From assembly GCF_036370855.1 (NCBI RefSeq), contig NC_088098.1, forward strand, positions 206,629,336-206,693,335: DNA of 64,000 nt. The letters run 5' to 3'. The notes below the pieces were generated by a model, which did no database searches, was not told the origin of the DNA, and saw only the letters and a list, made by a program, of their open reading frames with translations. A program made the translations under genes and the position numbers. Origin of the DNA: Dromaius novaehollandiae (Eukaryota > Chordata > Aves > Casuariiformes > Dromaiidae). This document shows, piece by piece, positions 1 to 52,892 of the stretch (position 1 is its first letter; each line of letters starts with the position of its first letter).

Positions 1-3000
1 ATCTAAGATTTTTTTTTTTTTTCAATTCTGGTTTCTTTCTTGTTACTGACTGCCATCCCATACCATGCTGGGGCTTGTTAGAAAACTAATTCCCATTTTG
101 TTTCTCTCAAGACTACAGATCATTTTGTTGTTATCCAGGACATGGTGATCAGCATATCTTAGTTTAGGCCTATGGTAGCTGGGTTCTTCCTGTTTTTACC
201 TTCTGGGTCGTTTGACTCATGAAAGCATGATACTGTGGGCTGCTTGCTGTTATTAATTATGTGCTGCATATCGGTTTGTCTTTGGGTGTTGGCTTTCTAT
301 TCTTGGAATCTTGCAAATATTTTAAACAATCAGCCTATTGTTTAGCAAGTGCTCTACGCACACTGTAGGCCTTTTTTGAATTTCTGTGTAAAAAAATAAT
401 AAAAGAATGACTAATAGAGCATGAACAGTGCTTGTGACACTGTAGTCCATTGTGTAACTATTGAGAGCAAAATTTGCATTCCTAGAAAAGCTTGTTCACG
501 GTCAAAATATAAGGACATTCTCTTTATGGCTCATGGGAAAACATGTACTATATATTCAGCCCAGGATGCTACTTAAAAGGATCAACTTTTAAAAAATGAC
601 ATTTTCTTTCCTTGGAACGTTGCAGTCCGATTGAGACCCGGCTTTGCTTGGCAACAGAAGTGAATCTTTTTCATTCAGGCAAGTGGCGTGGGGGGCTATT
701 TTAGGTCTGTCACACACATGCACAATGATTTGTTTGCTGAAATGGCTTCTTTTTAAGATGTTGTTAAGCTCTGATGTTGCCAACCCTTTTGAATGGAGAG
801 GCTACATTATTATATTATATAACTGTCTGCCTCTTCTGAATGCCAGAGGAAGCCTGGCAGTTGGTTCTTTTCTTTCCTTCAAAAGCATATTTGTTTATGG
901 CTTTTTTCCCCTCTGAGATTGTTACAGGTCAAGCAGAGGTTAAAGTGGGATCTTCAAATGTTTAGAGAAAATGTGCCTTCCATGTAGTTCTTAAATGTAG
1001 CAACTGTGTGTTCTGCATGTGCATAGAGTACTGTGTTTTCTGTGCGTGTGAGGATGCATTTTATGTACAGTTAAGTTTCTTTTGGTAGGTGTAGTCTAAG
1101 TAGGATAAGCCTGTTTTGTTTTTCTATTCTGCTGAGAGGAACCAAGACTGAATCACTGCTCGCTGGAGATAATACTCCTTTATCCGTCCGTGTAAGCCCT
1201 TCGGGAGAGAGGTTGCCTATTATTCTGGGTACATACAGTGCCTAACACAGTGGGATTCCTGTCCTGGGACAGGCTGGGTGTTGAGAGGCTAAAACTGAAT
1301 TTAGAGCAGCTGAGTTTGTTACAACGGTGTGGCAGAGCAGAGCGCTGCGCAGGATGCCCGTCCCTGCCACTGGGTCCCGGTTCGGTCAGACACCGACTGC
1401 TCATTTAAGTACTTCCCTGGAGAAGGATCTGCACGGCACTTCTGAATACCCTTAGGAATAGGTGTACAGATAAGAGCTACAGGAGCCACCTAGCCTTGCA
1501 CAGGTCCACAGAGAGCTGCTGTAAATGGGAGATCCTGGTGTGGGCAACAGCTGGATTTCCCAGGCCCGCTCAGCCAGGACTAGCTAGGACAAAAGTGATA
1601 TTCACGGGGAACAAGCACTGGTTTTTCTCCCTCTGCTCTGATATGACTCAAAAGATTTTTCAGTGCTACTTTTTCGTTCTCTGAAAGAAACAGGAGTGTT
1701 GAAAGTATTGAAGAGGAAGAGCTGTCAGCTTGAATTTGGGAAGTCAGTTCAGTACCTCAGCGTAATTATACGTTTAAGAAAAGTGCCCAAGTACTGCAGG
1801 AGCACGTATTCACGGCCTTGCTGTAACTTTGAACCAATTGGATCCTGCTCTCTTGGCATCTAGAGCTTCCAAATTAAATTGTATTTGCCACTAGTCATCG
1901 TTAATTTGCAGTTTTCACCTTGATTAATTTTTAGGAATGTACATAATGAGAAACTTTTACAAAAACAGGAAGAGGGGAAATGGAAATTTACACTCTGCAG
2001 TGCTTTTCTCATTTATGACCTCTGCGGCTGAAACTGTATAGCACAGTAGTGCATTTTATCACCTGTTTTCCATGTCAGTTCAGTGACTATTGAAACAAAA
2101 CATACAATTGGATACAGAAGAAATGGTGTGAGCAGCTCGTGCCAATTAGCATCTGGGTAGCTGGCACACCTTTGCAAGCAAAAAAGCAGCTACTTGTTAC
2201 AGTGGCAGGGAAGGGAAAATTCATAAAGAAAGTGTTGGAGTGCTGACTTTATCATCAGTGACTGCATTTTGGTTGCGTTAGCTAGAGGAGTGAGCCAGGT
2301 TTGTATTTTTAGACATTGGTATGGAAAATAAGTGTCCTAAAGCCCTATGCATAGGCTTTTCATTTTGTTTTGTTTTTAAACACCTTATTTTCCAGAAATG
2401 TTTGTCCTTCCTGTCTCATCATTTTTTCTCAGGGTTCCAGGTGCTCTGTCCCAGGTGTTCCTCTCATACACAGCTTCCCAACCGCAGATTTAGGATAGGA
2501 ACTTGAAGTTGATATTTTCTTTTTTACTTTATTACTGTTTTTCTTTTGCCAATGTCTTGTTTTGAAGTAAGACAAAGGTCTGTTTTTCAGTTTTCAAAGT
2601 CTGAATGAGTGTCCTCGAAAATTAACAGTGGGTAGTTTCTTGGGGGGTTGCAGCCCAGTCCCTCTTTGCATAGGGTTGTTTCTTGAGCTTTAGGAAGGAG
2701 AACAGGAAGAGGCAGGCCTCTAAGACACTTGTTTGGAAATGACCGTTCTTAGCAATTAAATGCTGGGAGGGTTGACTTCATATCACATGGTCCATCACAG
2801 TATGTTATGAAGGTTTTCTTTCTTCTTTTTTTTTCATGTGCTAAGTAAAATTGCTTGTCATGACTTTCTTTGTGGATCTCACAACCTATCAGGAGAGGTT
2901 GGATAGCATGGTCGTCCTTAGATCTGACTTTCATTGAAAGCTCTTCCTAGAGATATTCTAGGAGATTTCCTTCTTGTGGAGGGTGGATGGATGGGGAAAT

Positions 3001-4574
3001 AAAATACTATTTTTAGAGTACAAAGAATATTGTAATAAATTGCCTGCAGCAGGAGTAGTGATACAGGGAGGAAAAATCAGTCCTGCATAAATAGTGCCTT
3101 TGTCTGCATCTTTCACGGTTTGACCCTGGCAGTCCCTGTGCATCTCTGTGCTTAGCTTCTACTTGACCTTCATTGAGTTCCTCTCAGAGCCTCATGTGGT
3201 CAAATCACCACCTTCCAAAGTTGGATTTGTGCTTTTTCCTTCTATGGAAAGGTGTTGCTGATCTAGTCTAGGAAAACACTCACTTCATACTCAGATTCCT
3301 TCTATAATAGTTACCTTTCTTTTACACCTTGTTTTTAGAAGTGTCTGAGGATAGAGGTTGCCTCAGATGGCTCTGGCAGGTGCTGTTTGATGATCCTTTT
3401 TGAAGTGGCCTGAGACTTTGCTTCTGCTTTCCACCAAATATTTCCTCCACCCCTTCACGGCGTAACAGGATGAGTTTGCGTGTCTCAGACACTTCTGTCT
3501 GCACCTTCTTTACATCTTTGTTGTTAGTTTAAGCTAAGCGCACTGGCATACCTTCAATTCTGCTGTGGAGGCAGTAATATCTTTCAGTTGCCTGAGCAAG
3601 GATCACCAGAGGGCATCTGTCTGAGTCTGAATTATGTTTGAAAACCATCTGGCATGGTGTGGGATAGTCGTAATAATAACAGTGAACGCTTTATCAAGAG
3701 CTGAGTCATTGTGCTTTGTTTCCATTGTAATTCTTATACTAGTTGCATATATGTATTCCATATAGCCAAGGGGTTAATAATGCAGGCAGATACTATACAA
3801 GACCGTTATGCTCGCAGATCTCATTTGGTTTCATTTATCTTTCAAAATCTGGCCATAGAAAATACATTTTAATAATAATAATAACTGCAAAGACGAAAGA
3901 TGGACATCAGTATTAGTTGCATCCCAGACCTGTTTTCTGCTTCTGCTTGGGCTGGGAGGAAGGAGAGGAGAAACAGCAATAGTGGTAATAGGAATAAGGT
4001 GCTTTCCCTGCAGGTGCCTTTGAACTGTTGCAGCGGTCCTGTTTGCCACCTAACCTAGAGGTGAGGAAAGGATGTCAGGGAGCTGCCTGGGCTTGCAGCA
4101 TAGGAGCAGAAAGGCTGCAGGAGGTACCTGGTCTTCACAGGTCCATTCTTGAATATCTAGTCTGCTCCTTTCCGCTAGGAAGAGCTCTAAGTGTTTTGTG
4201 AACCTCAAGATATGTAGTTTCCTTGAACGTGAATGAAGTTCAGAGATTGTGTTGCATTGCATCTTCAACTAACAGTAATTTGTAAAATTCCAGTGATTTT
4301 TAACCCTTGCTGAAACCTGGCCAAACATACACATGTTCTCAAATGTTTGTCAGGTGCCCCCAAACCCAACAGTAATGTCTGGCGCTCATGCTGTTGCCAT
4401 CACTCAGTCTTGTCCTGTAATGTCTTACTCATGAAATGCAGGTGTGGGGGGTCCTTCTCTGTGAAAATGCTGCTTCCTCAGTGGGGTCCTCAACATTTTA
4501 GACTAACAGCAGAATTGCCCCATCATGCTGCCAAAAATACTGTACCAGACCGCACTGGCAAAAGCTGTGATACA

Positions 4575-4700
4575 GTGCAGAAACTACAGCCAAAGCAGGA
4601 ATGAATGATTTGCCACTGGTCATGCAGAAGGGCTTGTGGCAGAGCTGGGGAGGGAGCTCTGGTCTCCCCGCTCCGAGTCGGCATGTTGGCCACAGGTCGC
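4575..4700 (+). repeat. Degenerate ancient repeat remnant (MIR/CORE-like), copy in intron 1
   Basis: A weak match runs through GAAACTACAGCCAAAGCAGG, then TGATTTGCC, GGTCATGCAG and TGTGGCAGAGCTGG, then a GGTCTCC-like end. The order follows the same repeat type as the intron 2 copy. It is much decayed. Confidence 0.35.
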
Positions 4701-4779
4701 TCTCCCCCTCTGCCCTGCCCAAATGGGTATTAAACTACAAGGCTTGAGAGTCTTTGTTTTAGCATTAGCAGCAGAGGGG

Positions 4780-5185
4780 AACTCTATACTAACTAAACTG
4801 CTGAAGCTAATAAACTTCTCAGGTTCACCCAGGGACATCGGGTTAATTAATTGGCTAAGCAGCAGGGCTGGAGCCGCACGAGCGCCTGACAGCGATAAGA
4901 GAGAAGGAGTCGCCAAGCAGCGGAGGTTTGCTTGTCTGCTTCTTCATTTTGTTTCAGCCCCGTTGAAATGATTGACGGGAGAGCAGAGGCCCCGAGCCAA
5001 ACACATGCAACCTATGCGTACTGTGCAGGGCTGCCTAAGCCGAGCGGCATTGTTCGCTGTGTGCGCAGGCTGGAGTTTCCGAAAGCGCTCGCTGATGTCA
5101 CGGGGAGCCTCAGCGTTGGCTTCGGCGGAGGCAGGGAGAGGCTGATGCTGGGAGCTTTTGAAAATCCACTTCTAAAATGCAAATG
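4780..5185 (+). promoter_or_regulatory. Candidate regulatory block in MTMR2 intron 1
   Basis: This block is richer in CpG than the surrounding intron. It contains several known factor motifs: TTAATTAATTGG (4843-4854), GATAAG (4894-4899), the CRE-like TGATGTCA (5093-5100) and the octamer ATGCAAAT (5177-5184). CpG retention in an AT-rich intron suggests an enhancer or alternative first exon. This is inference; single motifs occur often by chance. Confidence 0.35.
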
Positions 5186-8100
5186 CTTTCCTTCATTAAA
5201 ACCCACTTGAAGCCAAGTGTGATCAACAAACACAAAACACTTTCACAGCTCAGACGGGCTGTGGATTATGGGTCTCCTCTTTTTTTTTCCTGCATAAATC
5301 GGTTTGCCCCTCAGCGTGTAGAAGTGAAATTAATTGACAATTTCATAAAACTCTTTGGTCTACAGTGAGTAGATAATCAGTGCCTATCCATAAACAGGAC
5401 AATGGGAACGTGCAAGGGCAGAACAGTTGTGTAAGCAGAACAACTGGAGGATTTCTAATCCTTTTGTTTGGCGCTTTCCGTGGCTGGAAGCTGTTAAAAA
5501 CAGGTTAGACAGACACGTCTCGGGAATTGTTTGGGTGTAGCTGGTCCTAGCTTGGGGACAGAGAAGGGAAGACCAGAGTACCTCATTAAAGGCCCTTCCA
5601 GTTGCATTTTCTGTGGCTAATGGACATGAAATTCCTGATGCAAATGTTTCTGTTAAAATGCTGCTGTGCTCAGTAATTCAGCTGTGGTCACTCAGTGAGT
5701 AAGTTGTCCTCCTGTGCCGTGAGAATGAAGGGTGAGCGCATAGGCCACGTTTTCTGCTGCTGTGTTCCTTGCTTGTTTATTTACACCTATGCCTAATGAC
5801 TTGCAAACTCCGAGCAGACTCGATGACCCTTTAAACTAAATTTAAATGTGCAAAATTCTGGCCCTTAAAAGGGAAAGAATTCAAAGTCATGCCTTCTGAA
5901 GACTTGTTCTGAAACTCGGGCTCCCCCGGCTGGAAGCTGCAGGGGGAGAAGGCAGGGTGGATAAGGAGGGAGAAGAGTCAGAGCTGTTACTGAGTGACAA
6001 AGGCATCTCTAGTATCAGTTTACTCTTAGTTTGTAACTTCAAGTGTTATCTCTGCACAGGTTGATCTACAGGAGATAGATGCTGCTTTGTAGAACACTGA
6101 AGTGTGATTTTTTACTTGCGTTTTAAAATCAAATTAATTAAGCAATTGAAAATATTGGATTGAACTCCTGAAAGATGAAGGCTGAACATGCAGAAAACAA
6201 GCTGAAATGAATGTTAAGAAAACACATCTAGGGGTCTGAGCTGGTTCAACTAAAGACATGCAGAAATGTGGTCTAATACTATGCCTAATTTAGCATGCCT
6301 GCTGGCTGCTGTGATCAGAAGAGTTCTCAAGCTTCCTCACCATCTCCAGATACAGATTCCCTCCCTCCCCCGGATCTGATGCACTGGATCTGATGATTTA
6401 TACAGCAATGTAATGAATTAGATCAGCCCTGTTACTCAACAGAAGACTCTCTTCATGTTTATTAATAGTTCACTGTCCTGGCAGATCAGCAAATTGAACC
6501 TTAAATCTACGTGCTTGCTTGTCCAGCCCAGTGGAGATCGTAGCAGCACATAGCCCTGGTTGATGAGAGGAGGAAGAGAGGGAACGTGACCAGCCCTTTC
6601 AACAGCAGCTCACCATTATATCAATTTAGTTATCTTTGAAACTGCACGTGAGGTCTGCATGTATATGAAGCCCATCAGCCTGTAAGAACGGGCCGAAATG
6701 AGGAAACTTTGCAGATTTGGTCCTTGTTATTTTAGAGTCAGATTATTTTCTGTCTGGGACAGAGATTCTGCTGTCGTGAGAGTGGCGTTATGTGCACAAG
6801 TGACACTGTCCATCCGAAATGCAGCGTTGCCTGGCAAACTCATGTCAAGAGTTAAGTAACTTGGAAAGCTGGGTGTTTAGCTGTTGAACCATGTACAATA
6901 AGTGCATTCAATCGAATTGTGCTATTCATTTTACACAACAGTATCATTTATTTTGAATAAGTTTCTACTGTTCCCAGAACTTCCATTTCTCAATTTCCAC
7001 TTCACAGCATTAAAAAGTTGCCAATACTCTTTAAACCTTGGAGAGAAAGGACCGATTCCCAGCAAGAGCCCAATTTTGCTGTAGTACCTCGTATTTTTAA
7101 CACTGCCTGTGTAATACTTTGCCAAACTCCAAAGAATAGCAATTGAAATGGAACATTGTGGCCTTTCAGTGGCTGTTTACCAGCAGTTAAGCAGCAAAAC
7201 AGTTTTGAGACAATTAACAGACCTCCAGGCCCTTTGGAAGCTCAGATATAGCTGTTTCCAGGTTGTCATATGTCTATTTAATACAATGTAAGTAAGTAGT
7301 GGTAATACTCCTGTGGAATTGTGCCTTGGCCAAGGCCAGGCTTGGAGCTTGGTAGCCAATCCTTAAGAGTATCTTTACACCCAAGCAAAACCTTTCTGAG
7401 GTCAGTGGGGATTCGTAAGGATGCAGGAATTAATTGGTCTAGGTAGTGTTCACTGCTGTAGTACGGCTTCAGGGAATAACAGCGTACCACAGAGGATCTT
7501 TCTTTATAATCATATGGCATTTTAAGAGCATTATTATCAAATGCTAATTTTAAGCAATTATGGTTCTAGGAGAGGTTGCAACATAAAAATGCCATAAAAT
7601 AAGCTTATTTTAATTGCTTACAGCTGTGCTAAAAAAAACTGTTTAAAAATCAGGTTTACTTTGGTTTCGATCAGATCACAGTCTGTATGACCAGAGAGTT
7701 GTGATAGTATAATGGAAGAGTCTTTTTAATTCTCCTGAGGGTTATACTTACACCTGAAGGAGGAAAGTTATGTGTGATGGAAAGCGTTTTTGTTCTGAAT
7801 TTATTCCACCATTGTAAAGCTGTGGTTGGAATTGGGCTGGCATGTGTTCAGGTTTCTGTCTGTTTTTATCCAGTTGTAGCACACTAAGATCTCCCATCTG
7901 AAAGTTTGAAATTGAGGCCCGTAATTTCTGTGATTTAGGGTTTGTTCAAGTTTGTGATTGTCAATAGTGTTGGTTCAGTTCGAGCTGAGATTGTGTGCGC
8001 TTTGGTAATCCATAGCAACATAAAGGAAAACAGGTTCTTTTTAACCACCGTTGAGGAAAAAATACTTGACAATGGAAAGGGTGGAAACTCGTGAAAATTG

Positions 8101-8196
8101 TCTGATATGATTGCAAGTGAGTCTCTGGCTGTATTTGTAGCCTTTTGAGTAGTCTTAGAAATGCACAGTTCTGATATGTTGTGTTTCTCTTTACAG

Positions 8197-48207
<40,011 letters not shown>

Positions 48208-48302
48208 TACGGACTTTTTTGCTGCGTACCTTCCTGGGACCATCAGGGCAGCTGTTCTGAAGCTCTCTGAATTTCCATCGTGGTGTCTGGGAGATGCCAA
48301 CC

Positions 48303-48315
48303 TATTTATTTATTT
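48303..48315 (+). promoter_or_regulatory. AU-rich element in MTMR2 3'UTR
   Basis: Two overlapping ATTTA pentamers form TATTTATTTATTT, which contains the nonamer type TTATTTATT bound by mRNA-decay factors of the TTP/AUF1 kind. It is about 100 bases after the stop codon. The role is inferred from the motif only. Confidence 0.45.
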
Positions 48316-50109
48316 CTCTCCAGGGTAATTTATTAGTACTGTAGCACTAGAAGAAGCTTAAGCAAGGGAGAAAAAAAGAAAGGTCCCCTATGCAATTAAT
48401 CATCTTGGTGGCTAGATTATAATGCAAGCTAATTGCACTTGCCACCTAAAAGAAACCTAGAGCTCTTTGTTCATTTTTGTGTTGGAAATCACTTTGCTTT
48501 AAAGAGGGACTGTGCACTAGAATGAAGCGTGGGAAAAATGTCTACTCAGGAGTTTGAAAAATCTCCCCTTTGCTAAAAGGAAATACATAGGCTGAAGGAG
48601 GAGGAAGCTGACCATATTGGATCCTAGAATATGACTGTGCTACTTCACACAACACTGTGTATTAATGTATGCGTAGCAGTGTCAATGGAAGTGTTTTGCT
48701 AGCACATTGAAAGACAAGTAGTTATGGACTCTGAAATGTATCACTGTTCTTCTTGCATTTCCCCTCACTTGATACACATCATAGGAAGCCATGTAAATGA
48801 TGCCTTATTTAAAGAAAGGGCATCTTCTATCAGTAAAACACAGTGGTAGAGGAACAACCTGCATCACTTAACATTGTAGGACAAACTTTACTTCCATCTC
48901 CATAACTTTATATTCTCATTTATGGTTTACATCAGGTGTGCTAGAACAGTAACTTAAGCACCTTTCTTTCTGATAGAGTGGGCAGAATGTGACCCCTCAG
49001 GCTTTCTGCAGCTCTTCTGGTTTCCTGTGCCTCATATACAGGAGGGGGAAGGTAGTGGAATATGAAGAGGCACATGTAAAAAGCTGGGATCAGGCATTTT
49101 GTTTTGCTTGGTAAGCATAAGTAGTGATTTAATGCTTCTGTGCAGGACCGTAGTGGCGTGCTTAAGGTATTTCATTTTTCTTGTTAACTAATGGAAGTGT
49201 ATCAACCAAAGAAGCCTTTCTGCCTGCATTACAACTGCAACATAACATTAGTCTGATAGACTGAATAGCTCAACCATTTTTTGAGCGTTAGGTTAAAGTC
49301 TTTTTACTCAGAGTATAGTGTACTTCAAGAATTAGTGCTACCCACATAATTAAACTTCTGTCCAAATTCAATACAGAATTTTATGGTAGAAGTGGAGATG
49401 AAAGAGACTTCTGCATTTGATGGAACCCTGACAGCTGTATGGCTTTTCCAAGCAGATCAGTACAGGGTTGTAGATGATAGGGGTCTTACAGTGAAGAGTG
49501 TGGTGTATTTGCAAGGATATTTACTCCAGGCTGCCTCATTTCTGTACTAAGCAAGAAGATCACTGCATGGTCTGGGTTCCTACATTGGTCTTTTACGAGA
49601 GGATCCCAAACTATGGTCACTTTTTTAATTCATCACTACAATACGCCACAGCCTTTCTTCAGGGATAGAAAAGTATTGTCTGAGAGGGTTTAAGGGTGGG
49701 CCAATTTATACATCAGAAATTGCCTTTCAAAAGCCACATTCCCTTAGAGGCAATAATAATAATTTCCCCCTGCAGTCTCCATTTCTGCCTCCTCCTACTG
49801 CAATCAGTGTCTCAGTACTTAAGAAGTTGGCAGCCTTCTTCTGACATAATGATTAACAGGCAGTGTAGCATCACTGCATTTGTTAAAGTATGGCCTGAGA
49901 CTTTAAAACACCTTTACGGTTTAATAATGCAAAGAATCCACACAATATACCTTCTGAATGACTTAATTTGCTTTAAGGTAAAATGGCAGATCTGCTCTTA
50001 TGTACAATCACTGTATAAGATGGTTCATAGCATTATTTTCCCTGTTAGCAGATTGAGTGTGTATGTATATTTTGTTTCTTGATGAAGGCTGTTTGGTTTC
50101 CTTAACACT

Positions 50110-50115
50110 AATAAA
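50110..50115 (+). promoter_or_regulatory. MTMR2: Polyadenylation signal of MTMR2 (AATAAA)
   Basis: A canonical AATAAA hexamer is followed about 18 to 40 bases later by a U/GU-rich stretch (50132-50154), the usual downstream element. It is the first canonical hexamer after the stop codon, so cleavage near 50130-50135 is expected. Confidence 0.7.
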
Positions 50116-50135
50116 AATTGATGAACGGATAAAGT

Positions 50136-51682
50136 TTTTCCTGTGCTCTTGTTTTGAACTATGCAGTTATTAAAACCAAAGAACTTACAGATGTACAAAC
50201 ACTAATAAGATACCACTGAAAAATTCAGTATGTCAAATCAAAGGGTAGAAATAGAGCTCTTTGCTGTCTCATTCTCACTCCTACAGCTGGCCTTGCCAGA
50301 TGCTAATGTTCAAGCTGCACTTTTAGAACGACTAGAACCCAATTTATCCTTGGACAAGTTTCTCTTATCCGGTACAGAACAGCACAAGTACAGGTGCAAT
50401 ATTTAGCTGCTCAGAATTATGAAATACACTCACAGTGAAAAACAACCAACAATTTCCATGCTTTACAATGCATTAACACTGTAACTTCCGTGGAAAAAAA
50501 ACAGCATTCACATTTTTGTAATTAACAACCACATTAAGCCCAAATTGATAAAGATAACTTTGGGTCAGCAATTCAATGCCTACTCCCCAGTGCCCTCATC
50601 CCTAATAGGCTGAATGCCAGTTTAGGCACCTCATTCACTGTTGTATGCAGTGCATATGGAGCCAGGCTGCTCCTAAAACACAATCTGAATTAAGGTGCCT
50701 AAACTAACTTACTTGCACTCCACCATTACAGAGTTGCCTCTTCAACTCATTTAGGACATAGCTGAGGTTAACCCTTTGAGCAAGGTCTTGCCAGAGATCC
50801 TTTCTAAGCAAAATTACTTTGATTCTAGTTTCAGCTACTGATTTTTGGGAACCTCTTATATAGTAATGGGACCCCACACACGCCCCGGGGGGGTGGGGGG
50901 GACCACAACGCACAGGAAGGATGAATTGTTCTCTGAACCAGCATCTCCAGCTACAAGGAGCCCATGTTCTTGATTTAAATGAAATGAAGGAGGAATAGCT
51001 CTGGGCCTGTACACAGCTTTTGACTTCTCTCCCCCCAGCTAAAACATTCTGCTCCTTGGATGGGAGGAAACAGGTAGGGAGATCACATGGAGAGCTGATG
51101 AAATTGAAATCCCTTCTGCCAGACCAGACTGGACTCCTATGTTGACCCTACAGTGAGGTCCCTGCACATTCAGCTATGGGCAGGGGGGGCCAACCCTATA
51201 ACCACCCTCACCTTACCAGTGTGCCAGCAGCAAATAGCCATCCTCCTGCCCAGGGAGATGCCACATCACTACCAAAGCATACTGGTCTAGGCAGTGCATG
51301 GCAGTCCAAATAGTGAGCAGGAGCTACCAGGGTCCAGCTCTAGGCTACCCTGGGATTCAACTGCCTCTGCAGGCCAACACAGTGCTGCAGCAAACACTGG
51401 GCCCCTGGGCAGCCAGGGTCATTTTCCTCCTGTGAGTGGTTTCCAGATTTCCCCTCAGGACATCTTAGAAGAGCCACAAAATTTCATAGCTGGCTAATGA
51501 GTTAAATGCACTGACAGTAGGGTCAGGAATGCCAGCCCACAGCTGAGAGTGAGAAAGGGACTACCCTGCTTTCTGCATTGAGTACATGCAAGTATGAGGC
51601 CTCAGTCAGCCTCCACTGTGAATACTTGATTGAAAGTATGACATGCTCCAGCCTGTCTGTAGTGCTTACAGGCTTAGGGTTG

Positions 51683-51715
<33 letters not shown>

Positions 51716-51835
51716 GTTTAAGCAAAATGCTCCAATGGCAAAAAAAACAAAATAAAACCACACCCTACCACTCCCCCTGCTCCCCAACCATGAAGTGGTT
51801 GGTTAATTTAGAGAAATTGCAGCTTTCCTACAATT
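50136..51835. other. Intergenic region between the convergent MTMR2 and CEP57 3' ends
   Basis: This is 1.7 kb between the inferred polyadenylation sites. It contains a G7-T-G7 tract (50887-50901), a 29-base T run (51685-51713) and a forward AATAAA at 51751-51756. No gene is recognised. Longer 3'UTRs from either side could occupy part of it. Confidence 0.6.
51685..51713. repeat. 29-base T homopolymer
   Basis: An uninterrupted T run in the intergenic region, about 120 bases beyond the predicted CEP57 cleavage site. It is not flanked by recognisable retrogene sequence. Confidence 0.95.
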
Positions 51836-52892
51836 AACTCAACAGGCAAGCTGGCTTTATTATTTTTCAACTTTATAAACAGATAATCTGGGTCTTCTAT
51901 ACATTCCATTAATAGGAAATTCTTTACATTATTAACATAATAAATAACATTTACTCAGCTGTGCAAGTCAGAGTGCAAAATGAATAGCACTATTATCAGA
52001 GTAGATAGCTCATCAAAGCATGTATTTCAAGTTAAAAAGCAAGATGCCAGGACTGCATGGCATGATTGAGGCACTTGCAATTTAAAACACTTGTGGTTTA
52101 TCTTGCTCCTTTGCCACCCAAAGGCATGGGCTAAGATAAGGAATTTTATCCCCAACATCCTATAGCTTTTTCACAAAGTATGATTCCTGAAGAAATATTT
52201 CATCCTTCAGACTTTAAAAAAAATAAAATAAAAATATGAAAATCATTAGGCAAAAATCATTTGGAAAAGTTATTTTGCTCCTTTGAGTACTCAGACATCC
52301 GTTGCCATTAATACTGACTAGAGGAACATGGCAGAACAAGAACTAGGAAAGCTTTCTGAAGAGAGCTAAACAAGACACCTTTAAAAAGGTTTACCTGATT
52401 TCCCTTAAACATTCTCAGAGCCTGAGTAACAGCAGCTGCAGGCAATGGAACTCATAAAACCCCTTAGGACTTAGGGGCACAGCATCATTTTCAGAAAGAT
52501 ACATTTTTATAAGCATCCCAATGCACAGGAAGGAGTTCAGCAACAGTACTGTGAAATCACACTGGCATTTCACACAAGCTGACCCATATAAATGTGCTGT
52601 TGTTTGGTGTGCTGAAAGAGGAAAAGGAAGAACTGCTGGAACCCTAAAACAAAATGAACTGGTGGAAACCTGTGTTTAGATTCAATAGCTGGATACTCTA
52701 AAAATGGAATGCTTTTAAAGTATGCCATAATATATACAATCGAACTCAGAGATGGAGAATTGGCCCATATTTCAAAAGTGCAGTTAGCATACAGTAGTCT
52801 CTGTCACATAGAGAGAAAGGCAGCTGCTTTATACCCAGAATATGAGAAAGCTTTTGACTGGGATGTTTTCAAGGACATCTCTAGCAGAACAG
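51836..52892 (-). other. CEP57: CEP57 3' untranslated region
   Basis: This runs from the stop codon leftwards to a predicted cleavage site just beyond a reverse-strand AATAAA. The length is about 1.06 kb. The end point is inferred from the hexamer alone. Confidence 0.65.
51856..51861 (-). promoter_or_regulatory. CEP57: Polyadenylation signal of CEP57 (AATAAA on the reverse strand)
   Basis: TTTATT on the forward strand reads AATAAA on the reverse strand. A U/G-containing stretch follows about 20 bases downstream. It is the first canonical hexamer I found after the CEP57 stop. Confidence 0.6.

Larger units (their letters stand above)
1..8196 (+). other. MTMR2: MTMR2 intron 1 (3' part)
   Basis: No exon matching the short MTMR2 exon 1, and no strong CpG island, is visible, so the promoter and first exon probably lie upstream. 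The stretch is AT-rich with short random open frames. It includes an ancient repeat remnant at about 4575-4700 and a GC/CpG-enriched block at about 4640-5185. Nothing else was recognised. Confidence 0.8.
48208..50135 (+). other. MTMR2: MTMR2 3' untranslated region
   Basis: This runs from the TAA stop to a predicted cleavage site about 20 bases after an AATAAA at 50110. The 1.9 kb length is reasonable for this gene. It contains an AU-rich element near 48304 and a variant ATTAAA hexamer at 49349-49354 that could give a shorter form. Open frames inside it (for example 49696-50082) have no recognisable product. The end point is inferred without transcript data. Confidence 0.75.

Noticed and set aside
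4636..5233. Overlapping open frames in the CpG-enriched block as coding exons
   Set aside because: Open frames on both strands follow from the base composition. None matches MTMR2 exon 1 or any known protein.
51673..51713. Telomere-like TTAGGG next to a long T run, as an interstitial telomere or retrogene tail
   Set aside because: Only one hexamer is present, and no retrogene body or target-site duplication is visible.
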